Origin: CAYPIE01 sp964410665
GTDB lineage: Bacteria; Planctomycetota; Planctomycetia; Gemmatales; Gemmataceae
DNA length: 26,065 bases
NCBI GenBank assembly: GCA_964410665.1
Contig: CAYPIE010000084.1
Span: 1 to 26,065 of the forward strand
Direction of reading: 5' to 3'
A program made the position numbers and the translations under genes. The notes below the pieces were generated by a model. The model did no database searches. It was not told the DNA's origin and worked only from the letters and a program-made list of their open reading frames with translations. This document shows, piece by piece, positions 1 to 6,304 of this stretch; the first letter of the stretch is position 1; each line of letters begins with the position of its first letter.

Positions 1-15
1 CTGCCTCTTCAGGCG

Positions 16-41
16 AGCCCCGGACGTCAGTCCGGGGGTTC
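16..41. repeat. REP-like hairpin inside the repeat array
   Basis: CCCCGGAC (18-25) and GTCCGGGG (30-37) form a perfect 8-bp stem around the loop GTCA. The hairpin sits between two parts of the tandem array, as if inserted into it. GC-rich palindromes of this kind are scattered in many planctomycete genomes. It lies downstream of the Rad52-family gene, so it could also help transcript end formation, but there is no adjacent T-run. Confidence 0.6.
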
Positions 42-50
42 TGACTTACC

Positions 51-212
51 GCAAGTGCCTCTGCCTCTTTCCCTGCACTGCAAGTGCCTCTGCCGCTTTC
101 CCCGCAGCGCAAACGCCTCTGCCGCTTTCCCCACACCGCAAACGCCTCTGCTTCTCCGCACCGCAACCGTCTCTGCCGCTTCGCATCGCAAACGCCTCTG
201 CCGCTTCCACTT
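51..212. repeat. Degenerate tandem repeat array, 29-nt then 25-nt units
   Basis: Six consecutive units begin with GCAA(G/A)(T/C)GCCTCTGC or a close variant. They start at 51, 80, 109, 138, 163 and 188. The first three are 29 nt long and the last three 25 nt, the difference lying in the less conserved tail. Bases 1-10 look like the tail of another unit, so the array probably continues to the left of the window. Neither unit length is a multiple of three and no open frame follows the period, so it is not coding. There are no unique spacers. It lies just past the stop codon of the minus-strand Rad52-family gene. Confidence 0.85.
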
Positions 213-227
213 CTTATGACCCGCTGC

Positions 228-1091
228 TTACGCCGCCGATTTCGGATCCGCTTGTGTTGGGCCCTGCTGGTCGAGGAACTTGCGAGTCTGCTCGACGGCG
301 AACTGGATCGCGTCTCCCTCCCATTGCGACATATCCGTGGCATAGCCGGCTCGAATCCCTGCCTGGGTCACATGGGCGAGCAGTGTCCCCAATGGACAAA
401 CCCCCTGCTGATGTAACTGGGCATCATAGGCTCGCAGACGGTGATGTAATTCGGTCCCAGTTTTCGGCAACTGGCTTCCTCTCGGAGCCGATGAGCCGGA
501 GGAGCTAGCCGTGGTGGCAATGGGCCCCGCTGCCTGTTCAGACTGCGGCTTCTTCGCCGGTTTCGCCGATGCTTCTTTTGCCTTGGCTGACGCTGGCAAG
601 GCAAAGGCCGGAAGTTGTGGTGTCTCGGTCAGTTGCTTCTTGACCGGATCGTAGCTCACCCAAGCGCTGGGCAATCGATACAAGTAGCGGCCGATGCCAA
701 ACTTCACTGCCGCCCGTTTCAAAGCATCCGAGAAGGCTGCCTTGAGTCGGTCACCGCCGTCTGGCTGTTCCGAGGGAGAGCCGACATCCATCTTCGTAAT
801 CCAGCGTTTGCCCAGCCGTAGCCGCAAGCGACACATGACCGAGTTGTCCGGAAGCAGTTGATACTCATCCTGCCAACCCTCAACACCCAACACCGCATCC
901 AGACGGTCTTGAATCACCCGGGCATCGACATAGGCCAAGGCTAAGGCCCGGTTCTGCTTGACCATCTGCGGCTTAAATTTCACATCCTTCAATTCGAAGG
1001 GTTCGGCCAGGGCTCGGGTCAGCGCTTGCACGTGCTCGCGATCGAGCATGACGCTCGATGATGCGTTGGAAGATACGCTAGTGGTTTGCAT
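228..1091 (-). CDS. Rad52/Rad22-family single-strand annealing protein
   Basis: A 287-aa protein. Roughly residues 15-160 resemble the Rad52/Rad22 annealing fold: an N-terminal helix, a strand-rich centre around the GWQDEYQ stretch, then the signature segment ALKRAAVKFGIGRYLY followed by LPSAWV. In this family the domain forms rings that bind single-stranded DNA and anneal complementary strands in recombination repair. A linker rich in Ala, Lys, Pro and Ser (about 165-210) leads to a short helical C-terminal region. The ATG at 1091 is preferred because GAGGA lies 7 nt upstream. An in-frame GTG at 1109 would add six residues but sits on the other side of that site. The gene has its own promoter overlaid by a palindrome. 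No recombinase or nuclease partner is adjacent, so the role in repair is inferred from the family. Confidence 0.85.
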   Translation of the reverse strand: MQTTSVSSNASSSVMLDREHVQALTRALAEPFELKDVKFKPQMVKQNRALALAYVDARVIQDRLDAVLGVEGWQDEYQLLPDNSVMCRLRLRLGKRWITKMDVGSPSEQPDGGDRLKAAFSDALKRAAVKFGIGRYLYRLPSAWVSYDPVKKQLTETPQLPAFALPASAKAKEASAKPAKKPQSEQAAGPIATTASSSGSSAPRGSQLPKTGTELHHRLRAYDAQLHQQGVCPLGTLLAHVTQAGIRAGYATDMSQWEGDAIQFAVEQTRKFLDQQGPTQADPKSAA

Positions 1092-1127
1092 TGGGAAGTC
1101 CTCGCGCACAGGGCAACTTGACTTGTT

Positions 1128-1157
1128 TACTATACACTAGTATAGTAATGTTGGCAA
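1128..1157 (-). promoter_or_regulatory. Rad52-family gene promoter with overlapping operator-like palindrome
   Basis: On the minus strand TTGCCA (1157-1152) and TATAGT (1134-1129) are separated by exactly 17 nt, which fits a sigma-70-type promoter about 30 nt upstream of the start codon. TACTATAC (1128-1135), loop ACTA, GTATAGTA (1140-1147) form a perfect 20-bp inverted repeat. It covers the whole -10 box and half of the spacer. This is the usual position for a repressor operator. The repressor is unknown. Confidence 0.65.
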
Positions 1158-1242
1158 GAGGGGATTGGGTGTTTGGCTTGGTTCTAGGTCTCGCCAAGCT
1201 GGCGAACTTGCCCGGAGAAGATCGTCGACCAGGGGCTCTGGG

Positions 1243-1271
1243 TTGACACCTTGGGGGGGTTCCCATACGAT
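1243..1271 (+). promoter_or_regulatory. Promoter of the PEP-CTERM gene
   Basis: A perfect -35 box TTGACA (1243-1248), 17-nt spacer including a run of seven G, and -10 box TACGAT (1266-1271). Transcription would begin near 1278, giving a leader of about 90 nt before the GTG start at 1370. Confidence 0.6.
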
Positions 1272-1369
1272 CGTGGCCGCTGCTTCGAGGGATTCGCAGC
1301 AGCAACCCCCGACTAGCCATGCGCAGGAGATTCGCGGGGGGGCTCTGGTCAAATCAAGGAGATGCGTCC

Positions 1370-1963
1370 GTGAATGGAAGCACGTGTATTCGACGGCTGG
1401 TGCTCATGCTGGGCGGAAGCTTCCTTGCGGCTGGGTCGGCCCAGGGAGGCCTGCTTCCGGTGCAGATGACCGTGACGCCCGAGGCCGAGACCTACCGCTA
1501 CACCTATAACGTTGTGCTCACTTCGGATTCCGAGCTGCAGGTGGGCGACTTCTTCACCATCTACGATTTCCAGGGGTTTGTTCCGGACTCCAACTCGCAG
1601 CCTGAGGGCTTTCGTTTCTCGTCCACGCTGGTGGGTCCCACTCCTGATGGGGTGATTCCGACCGATGACACGACCCTGACGAATCTGACCTGGACCTACA
1701 CGGGTCCGACGACCCGCATGGGTCAGGAAGGATTGGGGAACTTTGTCGCCGTTTCGGTTTTTGGCGAAACGACCACGGGCAAGTTCACCGCGCAAACGCA
1801 TCGTCAGGCCGATGGCGTCCAGGATAGTAACATTACCGAGACCGAAATCCCAGTACCGGAAGCCCCGCCGGTGGTTCCAGAGCCGACCAGCCTAACTCTG
1901 CTCGGCTTGGCCCTGCCTTTGTGGGGACTGGCCCGTTGGCGACAGCGTCGCTCGCTCCGCTGA
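1370..1963 (+). CDS. PEP-CTERM sorting domain protein, exported
   Basis: A 197-aa exported protein. The N-terminus has an Arg-Arg, a hydrophobic stretch (LVLMLGGSFLAAGSAQG) and a likely signal-peptidase site. The mature part is rich in Thr, Ser and beta-strand patterns. The C-terminus carries a PEP-CTERM signal: the VPEPTS motif, a hydrophobic helix, then an Arg-rich tail (RWRQRR). In this system the tail is recognised by an exosortase, and the protein is moved to the cell surface or an extracellular matrix. GTG at 1370 is chosen because AAGGAG lies 8 nt upstream and a signal peptide follows directly. An upstream ATG at 1319 would add 17 residues without a ribosome site. A terminator follows. 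The function of the mature region is not recognised. Confidence 0.85.
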   Translation: MNGSTCIRRLVLMLGGSFLAAGSAQGGLLPVQMTVTPEAETYRYTYNVVLTSDSELQVGDFFTIYDFQGFVPDSNSQPEGFRFSSTLVGPTPDGVIPTDDTTLTNLTWTYTGPTTRMGQEGLGNFVAVSVFGETTTGKFTAQTHRQADGVQDSNITETEIPVPEAPPVVPEPTSLTLLGLALPLWGLARWRQRRSLR

Positions 1964-1998
1964 GCTTGCGCTTGGGGATTCTACGAAAGCCCGTTTGA

Positions 1999-2025
1999 AC
2001 ACGCCTCGGTTCAGGGCGTGTTTTT
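1999..2025 (+). terminator. Intrinsic terminator after the PEP-CTERM gene
   Basis: ACACGCC (1999-2005) pairs with GGCGTGT (2015-2021) around a 9-nt loop, followed at once by TTTTT. It lies 36 nt past the PEP-CTERM stop codon. Confidence 0.8.
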
Positions 2026-2120
2026 CCATTTTCAGCGTGGTCGCGCAAGTTTTTGCGGCGGCAACCTTCTTTGCATGAACTGTATGTCGATCGCCCAGCC
2101 TTTTGCGGGGAGAACCAACC

Positions 2121-2492
2121 ATGCCACGCGCGTTTGCCGATCGGTGCGGTTGCTGGCTTGTGGCGGCCTTGAGCTTGACGTTCCCGCATGGGGCTTTTGC
2201 CGGGCAATGGTATACCCTACGCAACGAAAGCCCACGGGTGTTAATCGTCCAGGAGGTCTATCGAGTCCAACACCACCTTCGCCGCGGGCAGCCCAAACGG
2301 CTGCATCCGGGCGAGAGTTTGCGGGATGCTTGGAATGGACGCAAAGCCAAGCAATTATTGCTTTTTGACCCTTCCGAGCCACAGCAGCCCTTGTACCGTG
2401 TCAGCTTGAGCTACCCGTCTAGCCAACCGATTTACGCGATTCGTCTCCACCTTGGCGAACTGCAAATTGTGGAAGTAAAGCCCGGGAAGTGA
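2121..2492 (+). CDS. Small secreted protein of unknown function
   Basis: A 123-aa protein with a signal peptide (hydrophobic WLVAALSLTF followed by an AFA-type cleavage site near residue 28). The mature part begins QWYTLRNESPRVLIV and alternates charged and hydrophobic residues, suggesting a small beta-rich domain. No catalytic motif is recognised. The ATG at 2121 follows GGGGAGA at a suitable distance; a TTG 18 nt upstream is less likely. The gene lies between the terminator of the PEP-CTERM gene and the tRNA-fMet promoter, so it is probably transcribed alone. Reality as a gene is supported by ribosome site, signal peptide and stop placement; function is unknown. Confidence 0.7.
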   Translation: MPRAFADRCGCWLVAALSLTFPHGAFAGQWYTLRNESPRVLIVQEVYRVQHHLRRGQPKRLHPGESLRDAWNGRKAKQLLLFDPSEPQQPLYRVSLSYPSSQPIYAIRLHLGELQIVEVKPGK

Positions 2493-2527
2493 CCGCGCGA
2501 ACCTCCCAGGGGTGGGCTTGTCTTTTT
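2478..2527 (+). terminator. Possible intrinsic terminator after the small secreted protein
   Basis: AAGCCC (2478-2483) can pair with GGGCTT (2514-2519), with an inner GGGA/TCCC pairing, followed by TCTTTTT. The stem includes the stop codon, has an asymmetric bulge, and overlaps the -35 box of the tRNA promoter, so this is a weak call. Confidence 0.35.
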
Positions 2528-2563
2528 GGGTAGGCAGAGTAAGATACACCTATCACAAGGTGT
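2518..2563 (+). promoter_or_regulatory. tRNA-fMet promoter and adjacent inverted repeat
   Basis: TTGTCT (2518-2523) and TAAGAT (2540-2545) lie 16 nt apart, placing the transcript start near 2552, about 38 nt before the mature tRNA. ACACCT (2546-2551) and AGGTGT (2558-2563) form an inverted repeat right at the predicted start. It could be an operator or a 5' leader hairpin. Confidence 0.5.
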
Positions 2564-2589
2564 CTCACCTGCGTGATCCTCACATTGGT

Positions 2590-2664
2590 CGCGGCGTGGA
2601 GCAGTCCGGTTAGCTCGCCAGGCTCATAACCTGGAGGTCACAGGTTCGAATCCTGTCGCCGCAA
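2590..2664 (+). tRNA. Initiator tRNA-fMet (anticodon CAU)
   Basis: A full cloverleaf can be drawn. The acceptor stem has six pairs plus a C1/A72 mismatch, the hallmark of bacterial initiators needed for formylation. The D stem is GAGC/GCTC, giving the initiator-type A11-U24 pair. The anticodon loop is CTCATAA, the T loop TTCGAAT, and the discriminator base is A. CCA is not encoded. The anticodon stem is CCAGG/CCTGG, so the pairs at 29-31 are A-U, G-C, G-C rather than the usual three G-C pairs. It stands alone with its own promoter. Confidence 0.95.
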
Positions 2665-2680
2665 CTCTTCTGAATTACTA

Positions 2681-2736
2681 CCTGACAGATTATCCCTGAC
2701 AGATTATCCCTGACAGATTATCCCTGACAGATTATC
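2681..2736. repeat. Four perfect 14-bp tandem repeats
   Basis: The unit CCTGACAGATTATC is repeated four times without a mismatch, starting 17 nt past the end of the tRNA. The period exceeds one helical turn (14 bp). Perfect identity suggests recent expansion by slippage. No gene covers it. Confidence 0.95.
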
Positions 2737-2876
2737 TTGGACAATCATCTCAACAGAAACTGGCTCGGTAACGGACCGGTGGTGAGGAGAAGGTTGTGGA
2801 GGATGGTGAGGGATCGGTTGGTCCCGAGATTCAGCAGGATCGGTGATCCACCGGCGATCGACCGATCCAACCTTGG

Positions 2877-3254
2877 TCAATTCTTGGCAGTGATGGTTAC
2901 TGTGGTTGTCTCTTTGGGGACGGTGAGATAGTACTGTACTTCCTTGTCCTTGGCGACTTCCACGTCGAGGCTGGCCGAGGTGGTTTTCATGGCCGCGGCC
3001 AAAGCAGTCTCCGGTTTCTGATCAGTCTGCATGTTCCCTTGCGCCTCATCGGTCACATCCTCGGCATAGAGGATAAACAGATTAAACGGTTGCTCGGCGT
3101 TGGCCTCGAAGTGGATGGTGCGATCCGCGGAGTTTGCCTCGATGATGGCGGTGGCGGGTTCGTCCACACGGACGGTGTGGGTTTGTTGGTAGTCGAGTTG
3201 CTTGCTACAACCCAACAACAGCAAGAGCGGCATCAGCAAGAGACTGCGTTGCAT
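2877..3254 (-). CDS. Small lipoprotein of unknown function
   Basis: A 125-aa protein. The first 15 residues form a short lipoprotein signal (MQRSLLLMPLLLLLG|C) with a lipobox LLGC, so the mature protein should be lipid-anchored at Cys16. The mature part is rich in Thr, Glu, Asp and Val and ends with a repeated Thr-Val-Thr pattern (TTTVTITAKN), likely beta-strand. GGAGA lies 5 nt before the ATG. The neighbouring gene on the same strand starts about 1.9 kb upstream and ends in a strong terminator, so this gene likely has its own promoter in 3255-3304. No enzymatic motif is visible. Confidence 0.75.
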   Translation of the reverse strand: MQRSLLLMPLLLLLGCSKQLDYQQTHTVRVDEPATAIIEANSADRTIHFEANAEQPFNLFILYAEDVTDEAQGNMQTDQKPETALAAAMKTTSASLDVEVAKDKEVQYYLTVPKETTTVTITAKN

Positions 3255-3289
3255 CGGATTCTCCAGGCATAGGTCAAGAGCAGCGAATC

Positions 3290-3333
3290 AAGGCCAAAAC
3301 AAAAACGGAACCGATCGTCTGGATCGGTTCCGT
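3290..3333 (-). terminator. Strong intrinsic terminator of the 596-aa secreted protein gene
   Basis: ACGGAACCGATC (3305-3316) and GATCGGTTCCGT (3322-3333) form a perfect 12-bp stem with a 5-nt loop. On the minus strand the stem is followed by TTTTTGTTTTGG. It lies about 30 nt beyond the stop codon at 3362. Confidence 0.9.
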
Positions 3334-3361
3334 TCATGGCATCCGCCAAGGACCAACCCTT

Positions 3362-5152
3362 TTAGTCGATCGGCCCTTGCAACAGGCGACCAAACATGGC
3401 GCGAATCTGTTGCACTGCGGTGGTCGGTAGGAAGAAATCGACCTGGCCGGTGCCTTCCTTGAGCTGTACGGCGAAGCCCAGGTAGGACGGCGGCCCGGCA
3501 GGCAGGTTCACCTTGGGCATTTCCCCTAGGGGCATGCCCATGCTGCCGAGCAGCCCGGTAATGAAATCATAGTAAAATTTGGTGGTCCGTCCGGTCTCGA
3601 TCAGGCTGAAGATGGTCGCCTGCGCGGGCAGGTTCTTTCGGGTCAACTGGAAGCCCTCGCTGGTGCCGACGTCTTGCCCTTCCAGGTAGCGGTCGATCAG
3701 CTTCTTGGCCGCGTTCCAGTCTGAGGCGGTCACCTGGATGGCCATCTTGCCGTTGGTACCGAACCAGGCGTTGACCCGCTTGCCGAGCATTTGTTCCATC
3801 GACTTCTTGAGGCTGTCGGCGAACTCTGGTGGCATGCCGGGCTGGGCCTGGGCCAACTTGTCGAAGTCGAACTGCAGCGTGACGTAGTTGAGCTTGAATT
3901 CGCGGTAGGTCTTGTCGTTCTCGATCAGCTTGGGTTCGCCGACGATCGGGGCGGACTGGTACATGCCGTTTTTGGGCACCTGCTTGAGGATGGCCAGCTC
4001 GGCGGCCACGGCCTTGGCCGGGTCGGAGGTTTGGGTGACGCGCAGGCCGGAGAGCGGGAAGCTGGAGGTGCTGTACTGGGTCACCGTGCCCAGGTCGCGC
4101 AGGTCGAGCAGGGCGTTGCGCATCGCCTTGGCGGCAGCCTCGTCGAGCCCCTCGTTGCCCATGACGTTGTACAGGTAGCCGGCCAGCGCTTTGAACAGCT
4201 GTGGGTCGAGGCGAAAGGCCGAATACATCATCTCGCCGCTGGGCAGCTTGCCGATCTCCTCCAGCCGGGCGGGTTTGAGCTCACCGAGGAACTTGCTGGT
4301 CGAGGTGTCTTTGGCGAAGGACGCCTGCAGCCGCAGGTTGAGGCCGACCGGGCGGAAGTCCAGAGCCAGCAATCCGGCTCGGCCGTCCTTGAGCACCTGC
4401 AGGAAGCCGTCGAAGAAGGCCTTGGCCATGGCCGCGTTGGCCTGATCGCCGCCCTGCTGCTGGAGCATGAGATCAAACAGGCCGCGAAACTGCTCGATCG
4501 TAGGTCCATAAAGGTCGTTAATTGTTTTGAGATTGATATAGACTGAAACATCGGCAGCTAAGAAACTCGTGCGGGTCTGACTACCCAAGGTCGTGTCCAA
4601 GCTCGAGTCGCCGCTGACAAGGGTACGGATGATCGTATCGGAAGGAGACATCGCGACGTAGGACTTGCGTGAAGTCATGAACAGCTTATCATCGAGAAAA
4701 TCAATCGAGTCGATGCCACTTGCCCCCTTTTTGAGGCTGTTCTGCTCATCCGCAGTCAAGAACTGCTTGGTGAACTTGGCATAATCGGTCACTGGCAGCA
4801 GCACCGCGACCGCGGGAGTGTCCTCGCTGAGCTTCTCTAGATCGGGCAGCACAATAAAGATTGGTTGATCCGCAGGGATCATCGAGGCATCGCGATCTTT
4901 GAGCAGCTTGAAGGGGCCGGAGAGGAGCTGGGCATCGAGGGTGGTGTTGATCGTTGGGGCCAGGTCGGGCAGGGCGTTGCCGATCATGGTACCGAGCCGT
5001 TCCCGGGCCTTGCTAAAGCCGCGAACCTGAAAAACAATCGGTGCATCGGCAGGGATGACCTGCAGGGCGGTTTGTGCGGGTAGGACAGTCGGCCAGGCCA
5101 GCATGCAGAGGCATGTGGCAGCGAGCAGTCGATGGAAGCTTCGCGGTAGCAT
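3362..5152 (-). CDS. Large secreted protein of unknown function
   Basis: A 596-aa protein with a signal peptide (RLLAATCLCMLAWPTVLPAQ, cleavage near residue 27). The mature protein starts with LQVIPADAPIVFQVRGFSKARERL. It alternates long amphipathic helices with short strands and has no recognised catalytic motif. Its overall look, with an opening segment of the kind VPADAPxVxQVxG and repeated halves of about 250 residues, recalls planctomycete secreted proteins loosely grouped with DUF3352-like families; this is an impression, not a match. The ATG at 5152 follows GAGG by 5 nt and opens directly onto the signal peptide; an ATG at 5194 would add 14 residues. It ends in a strong terminator, so it is probably the last or only gene of its unit. 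Confidence 0.8.
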   Translation of the reverse strand: MLPRSFHRLLAATCLCMLAWPTVLPAQTALQVIPADAPIVFQVRGFSKARERLGTMIGNALPDLAPTINTTLDAQLLSGPFKLLKDRDASMIPADQPIFIVLPDLEKLSEDTPAVAVLLPVTDYAKFTKQFLTADEQNSLKKGASGIDSIDFLDDKLFMTSRKSYVAMSPSDTIIRTLVSGDSSLDTTLGSQTRTSFLAADVSVYINLKTINDLYGPTIEQFRGLFDLMLQQQGGDQANAAMAKAFFDGFLQVLKDGRAGLLALDFRPVGLNLRLQASFAKDTSTSKFLGELKPARLEEIGKLPSGEMMYSAFRLDPQLFKALAGYLYNVMGNEGLDEAAAKAMRNALLDLRDLGTVTQYSTSSFPLSGLRVTQTSDPAKAVAAELAILKQVPKNGMYQSAPIVGEPKLIENDKTYREFKLNYVTLQFDFDKLAQAQPGMPPEFADSLKKSMEQMLGKRVNAWFGTNGKMAIQVTASDWNAAKKLIDRYLEGQDVGTSEGFQLTRKNLPAQATIFSLIETGRTTKFYYDFITGLLGSMGMPLGEMPKVNLPAGPPSYLGFAVQLKEGTGQVDFFLPTTAVQQIRAMFGRLLQGPID

Positions 5153-5231
5153 GAGGACCTCATGGAAGTTGAAAGAGATAATGGGTCGGGGCATACAAGG
5201 CTATTCGCCGCAACTCCCCAAATCTTCGGTC

Positions 5232-5265
5232 CTCCCCCGAGCCGGCAACCGCGGGTTCGGGGGAG
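5232..5265. repeat. GC-rich hairpin downstream of the superoxide dismutase gene
   Basis: CTCCCCCGA (5232-5240) pairs with TCGGGGGAG (5257-5265), extended by further pairs to a loop of about 10 nt. It lies about 100 nt past the minus-strand SOD stop codon and 80 nt upstream of the next gene. There is no T-run, so it may be a REP-like element or an RNA 3'-end stabiliser rather than a terminator. Confidence 0.6.
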
Positions 5266-5363
5266 ACCGACGTTTTGAGGCTTGCCTCCAACATAAGCCC
5301 ACCGTCGCCGCTCCGCGAGCCCGGAGACAGCGCTTGGGAATCGGATGCGGTGGTGCAAGGCGT

Positions 5364-6098
5364 TTAGCCCTTCAGCTCCTTAAGGATCTTGTTATAGCGA
5401 TCGCTGACCATGTCCCAATGAATGATGCTGCACCATTTCTGCACATAGTCCGCCCGTTTGTTCTGATATTTCAGATAATAGGCGTGCTCCCAGACATCGA
5501 TGCCCATCAGGGGGATCTGGCGGCCGACCATGAACATCAATGAGTTATCCTGATTGGGGGTGCTGATAATACTCAGCTTGCCATTGGGTCCGACGGTGAG
5601 CCAACCCCAGCCCGAGCCGAATTGACCGATGGCAGCTTTCTGGAAGATCTCGAGCATCGCCTCAACGGAGCTGAATGTGTCGTTGATGGCTTTTTTCAGC
5701 TCTCCCTTGGGCTGACCGCCGTTTTTCTGCATGACTTCCCAGAACAGGCTATGGTTATAATTGCCGCCGCCGTTATTGCGCACCGCGGTGCGCACCTCTT
5801 CGGGGAGTTGGTTGACGCCGGTTAACAGCTCCACGAGGGTCATTTTTTGCAGTTCGGGTTTGCCTTCGAGTGCGGCGTTGAGCTTGCGCACATAGCCGGC
5901 ATGGTGGCGGTCGTGGTGAATTTCCATGGTGCGGGCATCGATCACCGGCTCCAGTGCATCATAGGCATAGGGCAGCTTCGGCAGCTGGAAAGGCCATTCG
6001 GCGGCATGGGCAGGGCTGGCACTGAGGAGTTCCACCACGGGAACGCTCAAAAAGGCAGCGGAGCTGCTGCGCAACCAGTCTCGGCGTGTCATCGTCAT
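5364..6098 (-). CDS. sodA: Tat-exported superoxide dismutase, Mn/Fe family
   Basis: A 244-aa protein. Residues 1-33 are a Tat-type signal (TRRDWLRSSSAAFLSV then an AHA cleavage site), so the folded metalloenzyme should be exported. The mature part is a complete Fe/Mn superoxide dismutase: metal-binding His in EIHHDRHHAGYV, His in NYNHSLFW, and Asp and His in GIDVWEHAYY. It converts superoxide to oxygen and hydrogen peroxide. Gly in the NNGGGNYNH segment together with Gln in ISTPNQDNSLM fits the Mn-type arrangement better than the Fe-type, though selectivity cannot be settled by reading. The ATG at 6098 is preceded by GAGGGAGAG. It is divergent from the kinase gene at 6305. Confidence 0.93.
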   Translation of the reverse strand: MTMTRRDWLRSSSAAFLSVPVVELLSASPAHAAEWPFQLPKLPYAYDALEPVIDARTMEIHHDRHHAGYVRKLNAALEGKPELQKMTLVELLTGVNQLPEEVRTAVRNNGGGNYNHSLFWEVMQKNGGQPKGELKKAINDTFSSVEAMLEIFQKAAIGQFGSGWGWLTVGPNGKLSIISTPNQDNSLMFMVGRQIPLMGIDVWEHAYYLKYQNKRADYVQKWCSIIHWDMVSDRYNKILKELKG

Positions 6099-6233
6099 GC
6101 GGGTCTCTCCCTCGAATTGTGCCTCGCAGCAGAGCCACGAGGACCCGGTCTCCGGTTCGGACGGAAACGACCTCCGCCCTCGATGGCTTACGAGTCCGCC
6201 TCGCACCGGCAAGCCAGGGAAAGCTTGGTTCGC

Positions 6234-6263
6234 TTGAGCATGCCCGCGACGACCCGTTATCAT
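6234..6263 (+). promoter_or_regulatory. Possible promoter of the kinase gene
   Basis: TTGAGC (6234-6239) and TATCAT (6258-6263) are separated by 18 nt, about 40 nt before the ATG at 6305. The spacing is one base longer than ideal. Confidence 0.4.
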
Positions 6264-6304
6264 TTTATTTTGGGGGCTTTTGCAGAAACTTCCACCACTT
6301 GAAC

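Noticed and set aside
51..212. CRISPR-like array
   Set aside because: Units are contiguous with no unique spacers, the period changes, and there are no cas genes.
84..416. 110-aa open frame on the plus strand
   Set aside because: It runs through the repeat array and then antisense to the Rad52-family gene; the Pro/Arg/Leu-rich sequence follows from the repeat, and the repeat period is not a multiple of three.
3791..4546. 251-aa open frame antisense to the secreted protein gene
   Set aside because: Very rich in Gly, Glu and Leu, no ribosome site, and fully explained as the antisense shadow of a gene with signal peptide and terminator.
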